A stretch of DNA of 64,000 nt, taken from NCBI GenBank assembly GCA_028023455.1, contig JAQFVV010012405.1, forward strand, positions 10,125,923 to 10,189,922. Direction: 5' to 3'. This document shows, in pieces, positions 50,445 through 62,399 of this stretch. This DNA comes from Epiperipatus broadwayi. Taxonomy: Eukaryota > Onychophora > Udeonychophora > Euonychophora > Peripatidae. Position 1 is the first letter of the stretch; the number at the start of each line of letters is the position of its first letter. Below the pieces are notes generated by a model, which saw only the letters and a program-made list of their open reading frames with translations, was not told where the DNA came from and ran no database searches. The position numbers were made by a program, and so were the translations under genes.

Positions 50445-52495
50445 AACCAGATTGATATTCAATTCAAGAGTTTTACTGCCAAAATTAAAAACTTAATTTT
50501 TGTTAAATCTTATCCAATGTTAAATTTTTTTTTATTATTTAAAAAGAGTACGTGTATTAAAACACTTACTCATTTATATTTAAAATAGATCATTTTAATG
50601 TTTATAAAATTGTTTAAAATAGTTTTCTGATACTGCTTGTTTTTCCTTTTTTTTTTATTTTATCAATTTGATTAAAAACAAGCTAGCTAGCTAATTACAT
50701 TCCTGTCTTTTATTTTTATCAGTGGAGATTTAATTTTGTGTTGTTGTTTTCATTTCAATAATCCCTGGTTAGAATTCTTAAATTAGATTGAGCAGGAGAT
50801 TAAGATTTGCCCTGCCTTCAGGTGTAGAATTGGATAACAGGAAAGGTTTTCACAGGAAATGTAGCCAGGTATAAATGACCCCACAAAATTTGGCACAATA
50901 GTTTTTGCATTAATCGTTGACCAACAAGCTGTTTCAAAGTGAGAGATTCAGTATTCCGTATACACTTGGATTATTGCCTGCTGAGAGTTATACCATTTTG
51001 GGTAACAGTTCACACATTTAATTCCTGCTAAAAACTTGCAATTATTAACAGATTTCATTGCTGTACAAGATGTCAAAATCTACTGCTCTGAGTTTTGCCA
51101 TCATCAGGATGTCTTGCTAACTTAAACAAAAGTCGGACCCATGCCTGCCAACTCTCCTTCAATCCTGCCATGAACATGTGCACTCTACGTGAACTGTGCT
51201 TTACCAAAAGGTAAAATTTTCTTTTCTTTTTCCCAGGGTAAATTTCTTTTAATTAAATCTCTGCTCAATCTAATTATAAATCTGTATTCATAAGCAATAT
51301 TTAGCCTCATATTTAATATTTTCTGTGTTTTCTTGTATTTTGTAGTGTGTCTTGGAATCTTAGTTTTAAGATTCCAAATTTGCTTTCAATTTTTGTTTAT
51401 TTGAGAGTGACAAGTGAGTTTTTATATTTTTATGCCTAACTTTTTATAAATGCTTTAGCAGTCACATATATTTTAAATGCTTACCTGTAATTATTTTAGT
51501 AGCCAATAATTGATTTTAAATACTGTGTTTGCGCCTTTGCAAACCACCAAAAATCTTTTGGCTGTCAACTTTGGTGTCCTAGTTTTCCCGCAGGTGGGGA
51601 TTTCAGTTCTTCATTTTTTTATATCTCTGAAAGTGGAAACTAGAATGGTTTTTTTTTGTAATTTTATAAGTCGCCAGCAGGAAGATAATATTTATCCCTT
51701 TTTAAATTACAGGTGAGAGAGACTTTGTTCTGCTAAAGTATTTAAAGCTTTAATATTTTCATACTCATGTGCACTCTCTGATAGATTTATTTTGTATTTG
51801 CATGCGGCTTTACATTTATCAGAGCGTGTACTCAGAATTTGTTTTGTAAGTTTATTTTTCTTGAAATGCTTGGGCAGACATAACTGCTTTTCTAATTATT
51901 TGCTTATCTCTTATTGAGACCTTTAATTATTATTCTTAGAGTAGTATTCACCAATTGTTTGGTTGGAGATTCTCCAGTTTTAAGTGTTTGTTTTCCTTTA
52001 ATTTTAAATCATATTTTTCAGTTGTTCTTGAGGTAAATCAATCATCTTTATTTTTAAACATAATATTAGATGCAGCTTCTACCACATATGATATTCGTGG
52101 TCCTGACATATTTTTTATGCCTCAAAAAGCTCGCCGGCACTGGTTTCATTGATTTATTTCAAGAACGTATTGTTTAAGTATCTGAATGGGAAAACCAATG
52201 TTTGGTTGAATCCTCTGCTGAATGAAATTGCTTCCTCCCTTTACATTTCGTTATTAGAAGATCAGTAGGTCTGCCTGAGCATTGCATTTAGTCTTTGTGG
52301 TACACGCCTGAGCTAATCCTACTTGTTAACCTAGAAACTTTTTTTTTATAAGTCTTCTCTTAATAAAATTTTTAAAATTTGTTTAAACTTAATTTGGCTG
52401 ATGTTTGTCTTAGTGCTTTTGTTGCTAAATTGTCTAAACAATTTTAAGATCTCTTGTTTCTCCCTGAGTCTAGTCAGCGCAAACCATCATCATCA
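50443..52495. other. Unassigned DNA, moderately AT-rich
   Basis: The frames at 51510-51716 and 51955-52152 have no recognisable domain. The stretch 50760-51200 is less AT-rich and may be an old repeat. Plausible splice-like sites occur, but I cannot support an exon. Confidence 0.4.
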
Positions 52496-52498
52496 TCC

Positions 52499-52565
52499 AT
52501 TCTGATCACAGTAAATAAATTTTTCCAGATATGTAGTGATCTGGTGGCGACCTCTGTGATCAGAA
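52499..52565. repeat. Short inverted repeat
   Basis: ATTCTGATCACAG (52499-52511) and CTGTGATCAGAAT (52553-52565) are perfect inverted copies, with an inner CCAGAT/ATCTGG pair. It would form a hairpin of about 65 nt. Confidence 0.75.
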
Positions 52566-52605
52566 TAGATTGAGTGTCTGGTACAATATCAAGTAAATTA
52601 ATAAA

Positions 52606-52725
52606 TATATTTGTGATCAACTGTTATCCACAGTCTTTCAATCTGTAGAAGTAATTTTGGTTAATTATTTAACCCTCTTCAACTGCTGTTGAAATTAAAA
52701 AAAAACATAAAGGAAGCAAATGGCA
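52606..52725 (+). repeat. Single-arm copy of the 15.4-kb foldback family
   Basis: ACAGTCTTTCAATCTGTAGA and AAAGGAAGCAAATGGCATC match the repeat at 14455-14600, and the first part matches the arm of the palindrome at 15392-15597. Confidence 0.5.
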
Positions 52726-52847
52726 TCAACTCAAATCCCAGATTCATTAATTTTATGTTAGCAGCTTGTCTATTAATTATATTCATTTTATTACTATTTA
52801 TAAAAATTGCCTGCTTAATTTTTCAGTCAGTAATTATCATCATCACC

Positions 52848-53240
52848 TCAGTAGATGAAACAATCCAGGACTTGTTGCACTCCTGCCCTTATCTTCATCT
52901 GCTGTGGACTTTCATCAATGAAAATACTTTGCTGGACATCAATGAAGCACTTTTCGTTTAACAAGCAATCAAGATGGATGTTTGCCACCATTAGGATGCC
53001 CATTTTTTGAATGTTGCTGTGTGGATTACCAGAAGCGAATACATCTTCAGACATGTATCTACCAACATCTACAACACCTGCACAAAGTTGCTCAGGTGTT
53101 TTAGGCACAGAGACTGACCATTGGCATTGGCATGACTTCATCAAGAAACCTGGGACAAAGTCACTCTACTGGATAAGTGAACATGCATCAATATCTGGCA
53201 AAACTCAAGTGTTACATGATTCAATAGTGATTCTGGTACA
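52848..53240. other. Coding-like but unrecognised stretch
   Basis: Overlapping frames exist on both strands: minus 53144-52848 (98 codons, containing PKTPEQLCAGVVDVGRYMS) and plus 53011-53274 (87 codons). Base composition is less AT-rich than the surroundings. I recognise no family in either frame. It might be a decayed retrocopy or a mobile-element fragment. Confidence 0.2.
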
Positions 53241-53279
53241 CCAGCATCACAAATTTACATACATGTACAACTAGTTATC

Positions 53280-54224
53280 CTCAATAGTTTCTAATAAATA
53301 TCTACTTTTATTTAAAAAAATTATCATCATCAATAGTCTAGAAACTAGATGAGATCATCCGTATATTATAAATACACTTTCTGCTCAACAATTTGCATTG
53401 CCAATTTTATATTGAGTATGCTATATAATTATATCGAACTTAACTTTGAAAAATTAAATTTTTTATGTATGTAGCCTTCTGCTTGATTAATGTTGAAGCA
53501 TATAATTTTTTTTATTATAATTATTTATAAATTTATACTTAAAATATGATTAAAAATAATAGCAAAATAAATTTATCAAAAAATACAAACCAAAGCATAC
53601 TTTTTATGCCTCAATATCTTATTTCCATAAACAGAAATTTAAATCCTTCTATGAACATCATGTGATATAAAAATTACATTTATTTTATATTTATTAAATA
53701 AAAATATTTCTCAAATAAATGAAAAAAATCTTAAAATAAAATTGTTTTTTAATTTTTTTTTTTACTTTTTAAATGAAATATTATTCTGCCATGTTGTGCA
53801 TTTTGAGTATGCAAATTTAAACTTTGAAATATAAAATTTTATTTTTTTGTTAATTATTTCTGTGTTCTAGTACTACAAGCAAAAACTAAACTATATAATA
53901 TTTGCAATTCCTTTAAAATTATTTGCCTTAAAATTTCACTAAACCATCAGCATTTTGACTATCTAAATACCACTTGAGTTATCTTGTGACAAAAACTAGC
54001 AATTGTTAAATTTGATCAAGAAGGTTTAATAATAATTTAATTTATTAGTTTTTTGTATTGATTTAATTTTAAAAGACAAGACAAGACAGAGCTATATAAA
54101 TAACTTATTAAAAAACACATAAATCTATAATAATTTTAAATAATATTAGTATAACTTACACCATCTATAGAAATGTTTCCCACAATTTCAAGTGGTAATA
54201 CTTAATATTTAATTAGTTATTTAT
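53280..54224. other. AT-rich DNA, no feature seen
   Basis: Nothing recognised. Confidence 0.5.
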
Positions 54225-54225
54225 A

Positions 54226-54482
<257 letters not shown>

Positions 54483-55495
54483 TTCAAATATTCAAAGTAT
54501 AATGTTGTTTATAGAAATCACACTACACCTAAAAAAGCTTATTTTGAATTAAAATTTAATATGTCTTTTGCTTTTGAAGTTGTAAATGAATTTGTAAATA
54601 ACCTATACTTGAAATGTTTATAAAACATATATTTATTCTTTGAAAACTTATCAAGCATCTACAGGTTGTATTTATATATAAAAATATTAAACCATAAACA
54701 GTGGGTGTGAAAATCCAAATATCTTATGCATTTAGCTTGCTTGAAAAATGAAGGTTATGTAACAATTACAGCTGGAATTTTTTACACTGGTTGATAATTG
54801 TGATATAGTGGAATTTGAGAGGATTTAAAATGTTTGCAGATAAAGAAAATTGAAATCTTTAATTCATTAATGAATAAATGTATACTATGTGATTAAAGAA
54901 TAAAGGTACTTTGTTATAGACTAGATGATTAATATTCACCGTGCATCCACAGGTTATATTCTACTGACTTTTGAATCATTTCTTCTCTGTATATACCACC
55001 CTGTAACATCGACTAGATACTTCTTGTTATTTTTTTTAATTTTGTAACTCACTTATAGGTCAAATAAAATTATCTTGAAAGAGAAGAATTCTTTGGGAAA
55101 AGTCTATACTACATTCTTAATAAACTTAACTTTCTTTAAAAAAAGAAAAATAAAATAAAATACATTCAAATAACAATATATTAGAAATATATGTTATACT
55201 ATAAATAATTAAAAAATAAACGAATTTTTAGCAAATAAGACTATGCATTATTTCCCCCAAAATCTACCAATCTAAATTTTAATAATATTATTAATAAAAT
55301 GTAGAAGAATTATGCCAAACAAATACAAAATTATGCATTTATTATTCATATTTTTTAAATCTCTAGTTAGATAAAAAAAAAAAAGATTAAGAAACCAAAA
55401 GATTAAAAATAAATATTGGATTAAAAAATTACGGAGCAAATTATTGCTTTTAAATCTTTGTAAACTTGAATAACTGAGATAAAACTGATAATTAA
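54483..55495. other. AT-rich DNA, no feature seen
   Basis: Nothing recognised. Confidence 0.45.
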
Positions 55496-55499
55496 AAAT

Positions 55500-55920
55500 T
55501 AGTGACAGAATCATAATGACTAAACAGGTTTTTAATATAGGTATGAGATTATTCCGTGACCCTCTAAAATTAAATATAAAAAAGATGTTTGTTAAATTTA
55601 TTATTTGCTTTATATGAACAGAAACATGGACAATTAGAAAAAGTGAGAATTCAAAAATAGAAGCAGTGACTTGTAATTGAAGAAGAATGTAAAAAATACG
55701 ATAAAAGAAAATCAGCAACATCTTAGAATGCTGAAAGAATAAGTGCAAATATTTTTTGAAAAAAAAAATATGAAAAAGGGAAAGTTGAATTGATATGTAT
55801 TTAGCGGCAGAGAAACTATGAAAAAAAATGTAATGGAAGAAACACAAATATTTAGAAATAGAAAAATGAGTAATGATCTTACAAAGGAAAATACTTATGG
55901 CCATGCCTCTGAAAGCAATT
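55500..55920 (+). pseudogene. Decayed LINE reverse-transcriptase C-terminal region
   Basis: The plus strand translates, with several stops, to KKMFVKFIICFI then TETWTIRKSENSKIEAV, RRM and KISN. This follows the conserved segment after the reverse transcriptase core in many invertebrate LINEs (a YGSETWT..K...R.EAFEMWCWRRM pattern). Residues downstream, including KREVELI, are also alignable. The 210-codon minus-strand frame across the same place is a shadow. It is much more decayed than the RTE-like copy at 34-37 kb. Confidence 0.5.
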
Positions 55921-57305
55921 CTAAGGGTGTTTGTTAATTAGTATGTATTGTTTTTGTTTTTTTTACATTTCCTTCTTCACTACATCATAACTTTCATATA
56001 GATATTTTTTAAATACAGACCCAATGTAATTTGACTACGACTATTATGTTTAAAAATTCACACTTTTATTTATTTATCAATCATAACCTTATAACTTTTT
56101 AAAACAAAAAAACAAACTCATCTCTACCAATTGTTATAGTTTTTTTTATGTTGTTACAGATGCACAAAACATATATCAGCTATTTACATATATAATTTTA
56201 ATAAAACGTAGATAATTATTCATTAAAACCACGTGTTGTGACGCACAAACACATTCACACATATATAATTTTGTGAATACTCATCATTTTAATCACACGT
56301 AAATGATCTTTTTCCGCTGGTCAAATATTTAACGTTTAGGACGTGATTGTTTTATGAAGTATTTTTAATTTTGGGAGTGTAACCTTGATATTGTACTCCT
56401 AAAACAGTTACTAGATTTCATTTCTCATATTTAGTATATAAAATCTAATGATATTGTGAAATGATAAAGTTTTATATATTTATTTTTATACAACAAACAT
56501 ATTTGCAAAAATATTTAAAAAGTGAGCACAACTAAAGAAAAATAAAACAAAAATAGCAAACGAAAAGAAATTGAATTTGGGGGGTGGGGTCATCCAAAGA
56601 ATTTAGTTTTTTAAGTAAAAACACGCAAACTTTAAAATGATTTTAATAAATTTGAATTTTGAATCACTGAAGATCGATTTGATATATTTGTCAGCACTTT
56701 ATATAAATTATTTGTATAGGTACAACATAAAAAATAAATAAATAAATAAAGCGGAAAGATATACCAAATAATCTTTAAACACCAATATTTTCTTACTTTT
56801 ATTTTGTAGATAAACATTCTTAGCTAAATTATGACCAGTATATCACAAACGTGAATATATTTAAAACATACTTAAAATTTAAAAATGCAATTTTTAAAGC
56901 AATAATTTTAATAGTAATAATATAATTTAACGGGTTATTAGATAGTAAAGGATGAAGTCAAATATTTTACTTTTAGGACATCTTTTTTTTCTGTGTCTAT
57001 TGTTATACCAACTTTTTTTTTCTTTTAAAAATTAACAATTAAAAATTTGGTTTACATGCAGAATGTTTAAATTTTCTTTTAGCAAATACTTGTAGTTTTA
57101 TTTTTAGTGCGTTTTGGCTTAAAAGTTAAAATTTATTATTATAAAAATTGGTTAAAAAAATAAACCAAAAGGGTTTTATTGGATTTTATTACAAAGGCTA
57201 ATAAATAGTTTAGTTTGAATAGCAGACAAATAGCTGAACTGGCAATGATCTAATGATAGCTAGGTTATCTATCTATTCCATTTTTTGTAAAATAATGATG
57301 CACTT
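55921..57305. other. AT-rich DNA, no gene seen
   Basis: The minus frame 56817-56632 has no recognised motif. A purine-rich stretch GGGGGGTGGGG lies near 56578. Confidence 0.45.
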
Positions 57306-57309
57306 ATTC

Positions 57310-57715
57310 AAAAGCCAAAGCATAACTTGCCGGATCTGGCCACGAGTGCTGAATACTTTCAAGATAGGTGCTGAAAAGAAACGTCTGAACATTAGTTTTT
57401 AATTCGAGCTAATAATGTTCCTCACCGTTGGAGTGAATAGGTGGACTTCTCCGATCATTTTTATAGTCTATGAGTGCAAACGTTAAGCTGTAACGGGAGG
57501 GGGTTCGTGTCTCTCATAATATTGTGAGGCCTAGAGAGAGGACTGGCGCCAGTAAGGTCTGAGATAGGATTACTGACGTGTGTTTTTGTTGAAAAGTATT
57601 GTTACGCGGGTTCTTCTATTGAGGTCGTCAGTAGTGCCTAAAGCTGTTCTACGCGCTCCCGCTGAGGCTGCAGCTTATCTATTTCGCTTTTGCTCATGCG
57701 CAGATTTTTTTTAAA
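57310..57715. promoter_or_regulatory. CpG-dense block, possible promoter or first exon
   Basis: I count roughly 18 CpG dinucleotides in about 400 bp (for example ACGCGGG, ACGCGCTCCCGC, TGGCGCCA), whereas most of the window has very few. CTCATGCGCAG at about 57691 resembles half of an NRF1 site. No long frame crosses it. In a genome that loses CpG by methylation, such a block is expected at an active promoter, but a young repeat is also possible. Confidence 0.4.
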
Positions 57716-59515
57716 AAATATTTTATTGTAAACTTTAGTTGCAAAGTTCACAATAAAACTACTTAAAAAAATTGATGTCAACCAACAAAATAACTAAAAA
57801 ATAGCAGAAAAAGGAGCTTTACTTATTATTATTATTTTTTTTATCTAACACCGAATTACATTCCAGTATGTGTTTGTACATATGGCGATTGAGCTTGTAA
57901 ATGAATTTGGTTGAAATCTGAAAAACAAAAATGTATTTTAAACTACATCTAACATACACATACATAAACAGCTTTTTAAAAATTATTTAATATATATCTC
58001 AAATTACTGTTATTAATGTCGTTAAAATCAATTAGTAAGTTAATTGCCCGTGCTTTATTGCTTAGGATTAAAGTATTTGCGGAGAAAAAAAAACTTTTAA
58101 TAAAATACTAATGCTTAATAAACTTTTATTGTTTAATTTATTTATTCTTCTATTAATTAATATATGTATATTATCACCATAAGTTGCTTGCCTCAAGTAA
58201 GAATTATCCGTTAAATTCATCTTCTCCGTATTTTGTAAAATCTCTTTGTTAAATAAGACGAATTATTTCCTTGAATAAGAATATCTAAGACAGGATATGC
58301 AAACTTCATCGTGGTTTAAATGAATAAAAAAATATAAATGTTCATAAAAAGAGAACTCCTTCAAGTTTATTAATATTGAATTCTATCTAGTTGATCCCTA
58401 CTCTATTTATAAAGATATTTTTATTCATTCTCATTTATAGGGGGATGCTTTTACAAGCATTCTTTTGTGGCTTATAATACAATGTCTACTCATCTCACAA
58501 ATGGATATTCTTAGTTTTGTATTTTATAAGCTTACTAAGCTTTGAGCATGTTTTAGTGGCTCTCAGTATAATATCTAGTCACTTTAAATATATAGTTTTG
58601 TTTTATGATCCTAACTGAGCGACTCTATTTTTTTTTAAACTTCCAACATTCATAAGCTCCCAAAATACAATATTTCATTAATTAGGCTTTTAATAAGCAT
58701 TGGTGCTTGTTATCATTGAGTATTTTTTATTTTTATAATTTACTAAGATTAGTGTTAAACAGGTCTGCTTTTCTTTTTATTACTGAAAGATCTGCCTTTG
58801 ATTACTGAATTAAATTGCTGCTAGGTTTAGAACAGTGATAGATTGATGGATTCTATAACTCGAGCTTAATAAATGACACTTCATTTCTGTTTTTTTTCCA
58901 TGCTTGATATTCATATGAATTTACACATGAGCTCATTAATTTAGATGTGTGTAGTTTAATGCAGTAATATAATGGTGGATTGAAGAACTAATGAACCATT
59001 GATCATAATTAACTCTATCTTTTTTTGGTTCTTAAATGTTGTTTGGACCATTTGAAAAAAAGGTCTCCATTATTTTTGCACTGCTTTTGTAGTGAAAGAT
59101 TCATGAATTGAAAGTACAAATATCAAGTCTCAAACATTGTATGACTTCTACTGACAAGGCATTCAAATTGTTTATGATTATTAACAGTTGTTTTTGGGAT
59201 CACATAATTACTTGGGATATTTTTCTACAGCTTTCATCAGTAAGAATTTTAGTCTTCCAAAGGATACAATCAATATTTTTATTTATTATTGATCCACTGC
59301 AGGATAATCTGTTCTATTGTAACCAGTGCCTTTCTTTCCATATCTTCCCTTTTTCACATTACTCCAACATTTTTTTTATCTAATCCATTTTCATTTTAGC
59401 CTTTTATAGCTCTTGAAATTCAGAATTAGACGTAGGCATTTATCTATTGTCATCTCTTCTACCAATAGTTTCTTCCCAGTTCAATTTCAACTTGAAATTT
59501 TATTAACAGCTTATG
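57716..59515. other. AT-rich DNA, no gene called
   Basis: The frames at 59108-59383 and 59413-59646 have no recognised domain. Confidence 0.4.
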
Positions 59516-59518
59516 TTC

Positions 59519-59539
59519 TCTCTCTCTCTCTCTCTCTCT
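59519..59539. repeat. (TC)n microsatellite
   Basis: About ten TC units. Confidence 0.9.
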
Positions 59540-59831
59540 GGTTTTTATTTGTTATTTTCCCTTTTATTTTCATCACTATATATCTTGTAATATTTTACTG
59601 GGATCTCAAGTTTATCTGTTACTCTTCTGTTAAACACTTTTTCTAATTTCTAAATAAACAATGGCAAAACAAATCTACAAATATCTTTTTAAATCACATA
59701 GCTACATTTTCTTTTGGTATAATTTCTTTATGCCAAAAAAAAAAAACAACTTAACCATATTTAGTTATTTGATTATATTTGTTTATTATGATTCCATCTA
59801 TATTAATGATTTTCCAATGATATTTATACTT
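59540..59831. other. AT-rich spacer
   Basis: It ends with ATGATATTTATACTT (59817-59831), the left target duplication of the SINE. Confidence 0.5.
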
Positions 59832-59941
59832 TTTTTATTTTTTAAGTGTCATAGCATCGGCTGGGATGCGAACCCGCAACCCGGGCAACTGCCTGCAAGT
59901 GCAAGACAGTCGCGCTGACCTCTCGACCACCAATGCAAGAC
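59832..59941 (-). mobile_element. tRNA-derived SINE (type 1) with 15-bp target duplication
   Basis: On the minus strand it reads TTGCATTGGTGGTCGAGAGG, then the GCACTTGCAGGCAGTTGCCC segment, TTCGCATCCCAGCCGATGCT, ATGACACTT and an A-rich tail. ATGATATTTATACTT is found exactly at 59817-59831 and 59942-59956. The body is nearly the same as the copies at 15744 and 18786. Confidence 0.94.
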
Positions 59942-59956
59942 ATGATATTTATACTT

Positions 59957-61880
59957 ATTAACTTTTTTCTAATTTATTATCAATTTTTATTTTCTCTTTA
60001 TTTCAAAAACACCTGACATTAATTTTTACCATCTATTTATAGTCCTAATTTTTTTACTTCTATCTAATAATTTTTTAACATTTCTGACGCTCTGAAGCAG
60101 TTATTTGAAAAAACAATCATACTATTTATAAAATTGATATAGCTTAAAGACTGTTTATTTATTTACATTCTATAATTTCCCAATTTAATCCAAGAAATAC
60201 TTCCAATAAAAATGCTCCAAATATGAGTGAAGACATGGTTTCATCCTATTATACACTTGTATTATTGAACGTTGATTGACAGTGACAAAATTTATATCGT
60301 TTATATATTACAACTTCTTAATATGTTCTAATCCTAATCTAATGTAAACATCTATTTTTTAAGAGTTGCATAATATAGAATAAATTAATTTTATTAATTA
60401 AATAGGCATAATGAGAAAATACAAAGATAGGTACTGACATATAATACTTTTATATTGTCACTGTTGTGAAATGTTTTTTGCAATTTAGAATGTTTAATCA
60501 ATAAAAAGGATTTATGTATATTTTAAAAAAAAAAATAAGAAAAATATATATATATAATAAAAAAAGGATTTATATTCAGTAAAGTCAAAATTGTTCCTGA
60601 TATTAATCACTGTTTTTGTGACAATTTACATTAACATTTGTTTAATTTTAAAATAATATTCCCACTGAATAATTATTATCAAATTATAATTATTGAATTT
60701 ACATTATTTAATTTTTTTTTACACTTTTATTTGATACTATCCATCTAACAATTACATACACAGAATAGAATATCAGATATGTATTAAAGTGGTCGGATCT
60801 AAGTTCGATCCAAGCTTCATGAGATTCCACCTTTAACCTAGTTCCAACACTGTCATTAATAGTGAATATTTCCGAATGTAATGAGACTTTATACTATCTT
60901 CAATATACATTAGGTTCACTTAAAACTGAGGTTATTAGTTAAGTATTGATTGAAGCTAATTATCTTATGTTTAAATTTGTTAATGTTATTAATTACCTCA
61001 TGATAAAATATTCATAAAAATATATATATTTAAAAATATGTGAATTGTGCGTATATATTTGTAGATAGTTAAATATATATTCGATATAAAGTTTTATTAC
61101 ATCAGAATGTTTTATTTCATATTTACCATTTTGCTCAAATTTATGTGATTAAAAGTTACATTCTTTGATAAGCTTTCAGATTATTCCCCAAAGACAATAG
61201 AGAATCTTTTATTAATTAGTTAAAATGATCAGTTAAACTTTAAGGATGGTGCTAATTAAAATTGTCATTTTGGTGAATTGATTTCATTAAAATCAAACAA
61301 GTTTATATTTATCGATAATTTTAAATAATTTTCTTTGTTAAGTATTGAAGTTATACCCTACATATTTATCATACTTTTCATAAATTGATTTATGGATGTG
61401 TGGAAAATGAATATCACAGCTTTCTTACATAATATTAGAATTATATTTTCTTTTCCAAATAAAATACCAGATAATGAATAATATATGTAATTCCTTCAGC
61501 ACAAACATCATAAATACCTTTGTCTACTTTGTTGGGGCATAGACAAATATATTTCTTAAATACTTACATATTAATTATTGGCATATAAGTATGACTGCCA
61601 TTATTTATTGTACATTGTAATTTCATGTTCCCAAGACTAGAGATAATTTGTAATACTCGTCATATTTGAACAAATATTTGCTTATTATTAAATATTTTTA
61701 TATACATACTTGGTTTGATCGTTTATTATTTATTAATTAGTTTTAAATATTCATTCTCACTGTTTGTATTGGCAACTTAAATATACATATGTCAATTTAT
61801 TCAGAAATATCCATAATTGTTTTATCATACCTAAGTTAGAGTCAGATAAGTGGTCTCAGTAATCATCACATCTCTTGAGC
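59957..61880. other. AT-rich DNA, no gene seen
   Basis: Nothing recognised. Confidence 0.45.
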
Positions 61881-61888
61881 TAGTTCAT

Positions 61889-61908
61889 GGCACATAGTCT
61901 TATGTGCC
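61889..61908. repeat. Perfect short hairpin
   Basis: GGCACATA and TATGTGCC flank a GTCT loop. Confidence 0.7.
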
Positions 61909-62046
61909 ATCAATATATATTATCCATTAGGTTTTGATCTGAGATTGTGAATTGGGTTCGAATTCAGTTTGTTTTTTGATGTAATTCTTTGGTTTGACTG
62001 GGTTTGAAGTCCAGTTTCGTGGGTTCAGTTTATGTTGAGGGAAAAT

Positions 62047-62380
62047 TTATTTGACTGGTACAATATATATGCCTATAAATAGGCCAGCCATCAAAATGAT
62101 ATTAAAAATTACAATACCAGCAATGGGGACACATAATTCTAATGATATTGCAAAGGTAGCTAAATATAATGCAAAAATGGTTATAAAGTCTAAATTTATT
62201 GATGCATATGAAGGTGGAATAATAAAAGAGCTCAACACTAACAATAAAATAGCATCTTTAAAATCAAATTGTAGTAGTACTAGTAAACACAATTGCAAAG
62301 ATGAACCTGCTTTAAATGTTCTCACATATTCAAAATACTACTGTCATAATAACTCAACTTGGCAGTGGCAAAGCAAGTAA
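62047..62380. other. Overlapping open frames on both strands, unrecognised
   Basis: Plus 62051-62380 (109 codons, hydrophilic C-terminal part, MPINRPAIKMILKITIPAMG near the start) and minus 62325-62047 (92 codons, strongly hydrophobic). Only one can be real, and neither shows a family motif. The region 61920-62040 upstream has repeated GGGTT/GTTTGA strings and may be part of a repeat. Confidence 0.2.
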
Positions 62381-62399
62381 GCCATGCTCTCTCTCATGG

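Noticed and set aside
51095-51125. CTGATGATGGCAAAAC on the minus strand as a hammerhead
   Set aside because: There is no stem II between the two boxes and GAAA is missing.
55272-55904. 210-codon minus-strand frame
   Set aside because: It is low-complexity Phe/Ile/Leu-rich sequence from an AT-rich region, and the plus strand shows a decayed LINE instead.
59413-59646. 77-codon hydrophobic frame
   Set aside because: It runs through a (TC)n tract and has no family motif.
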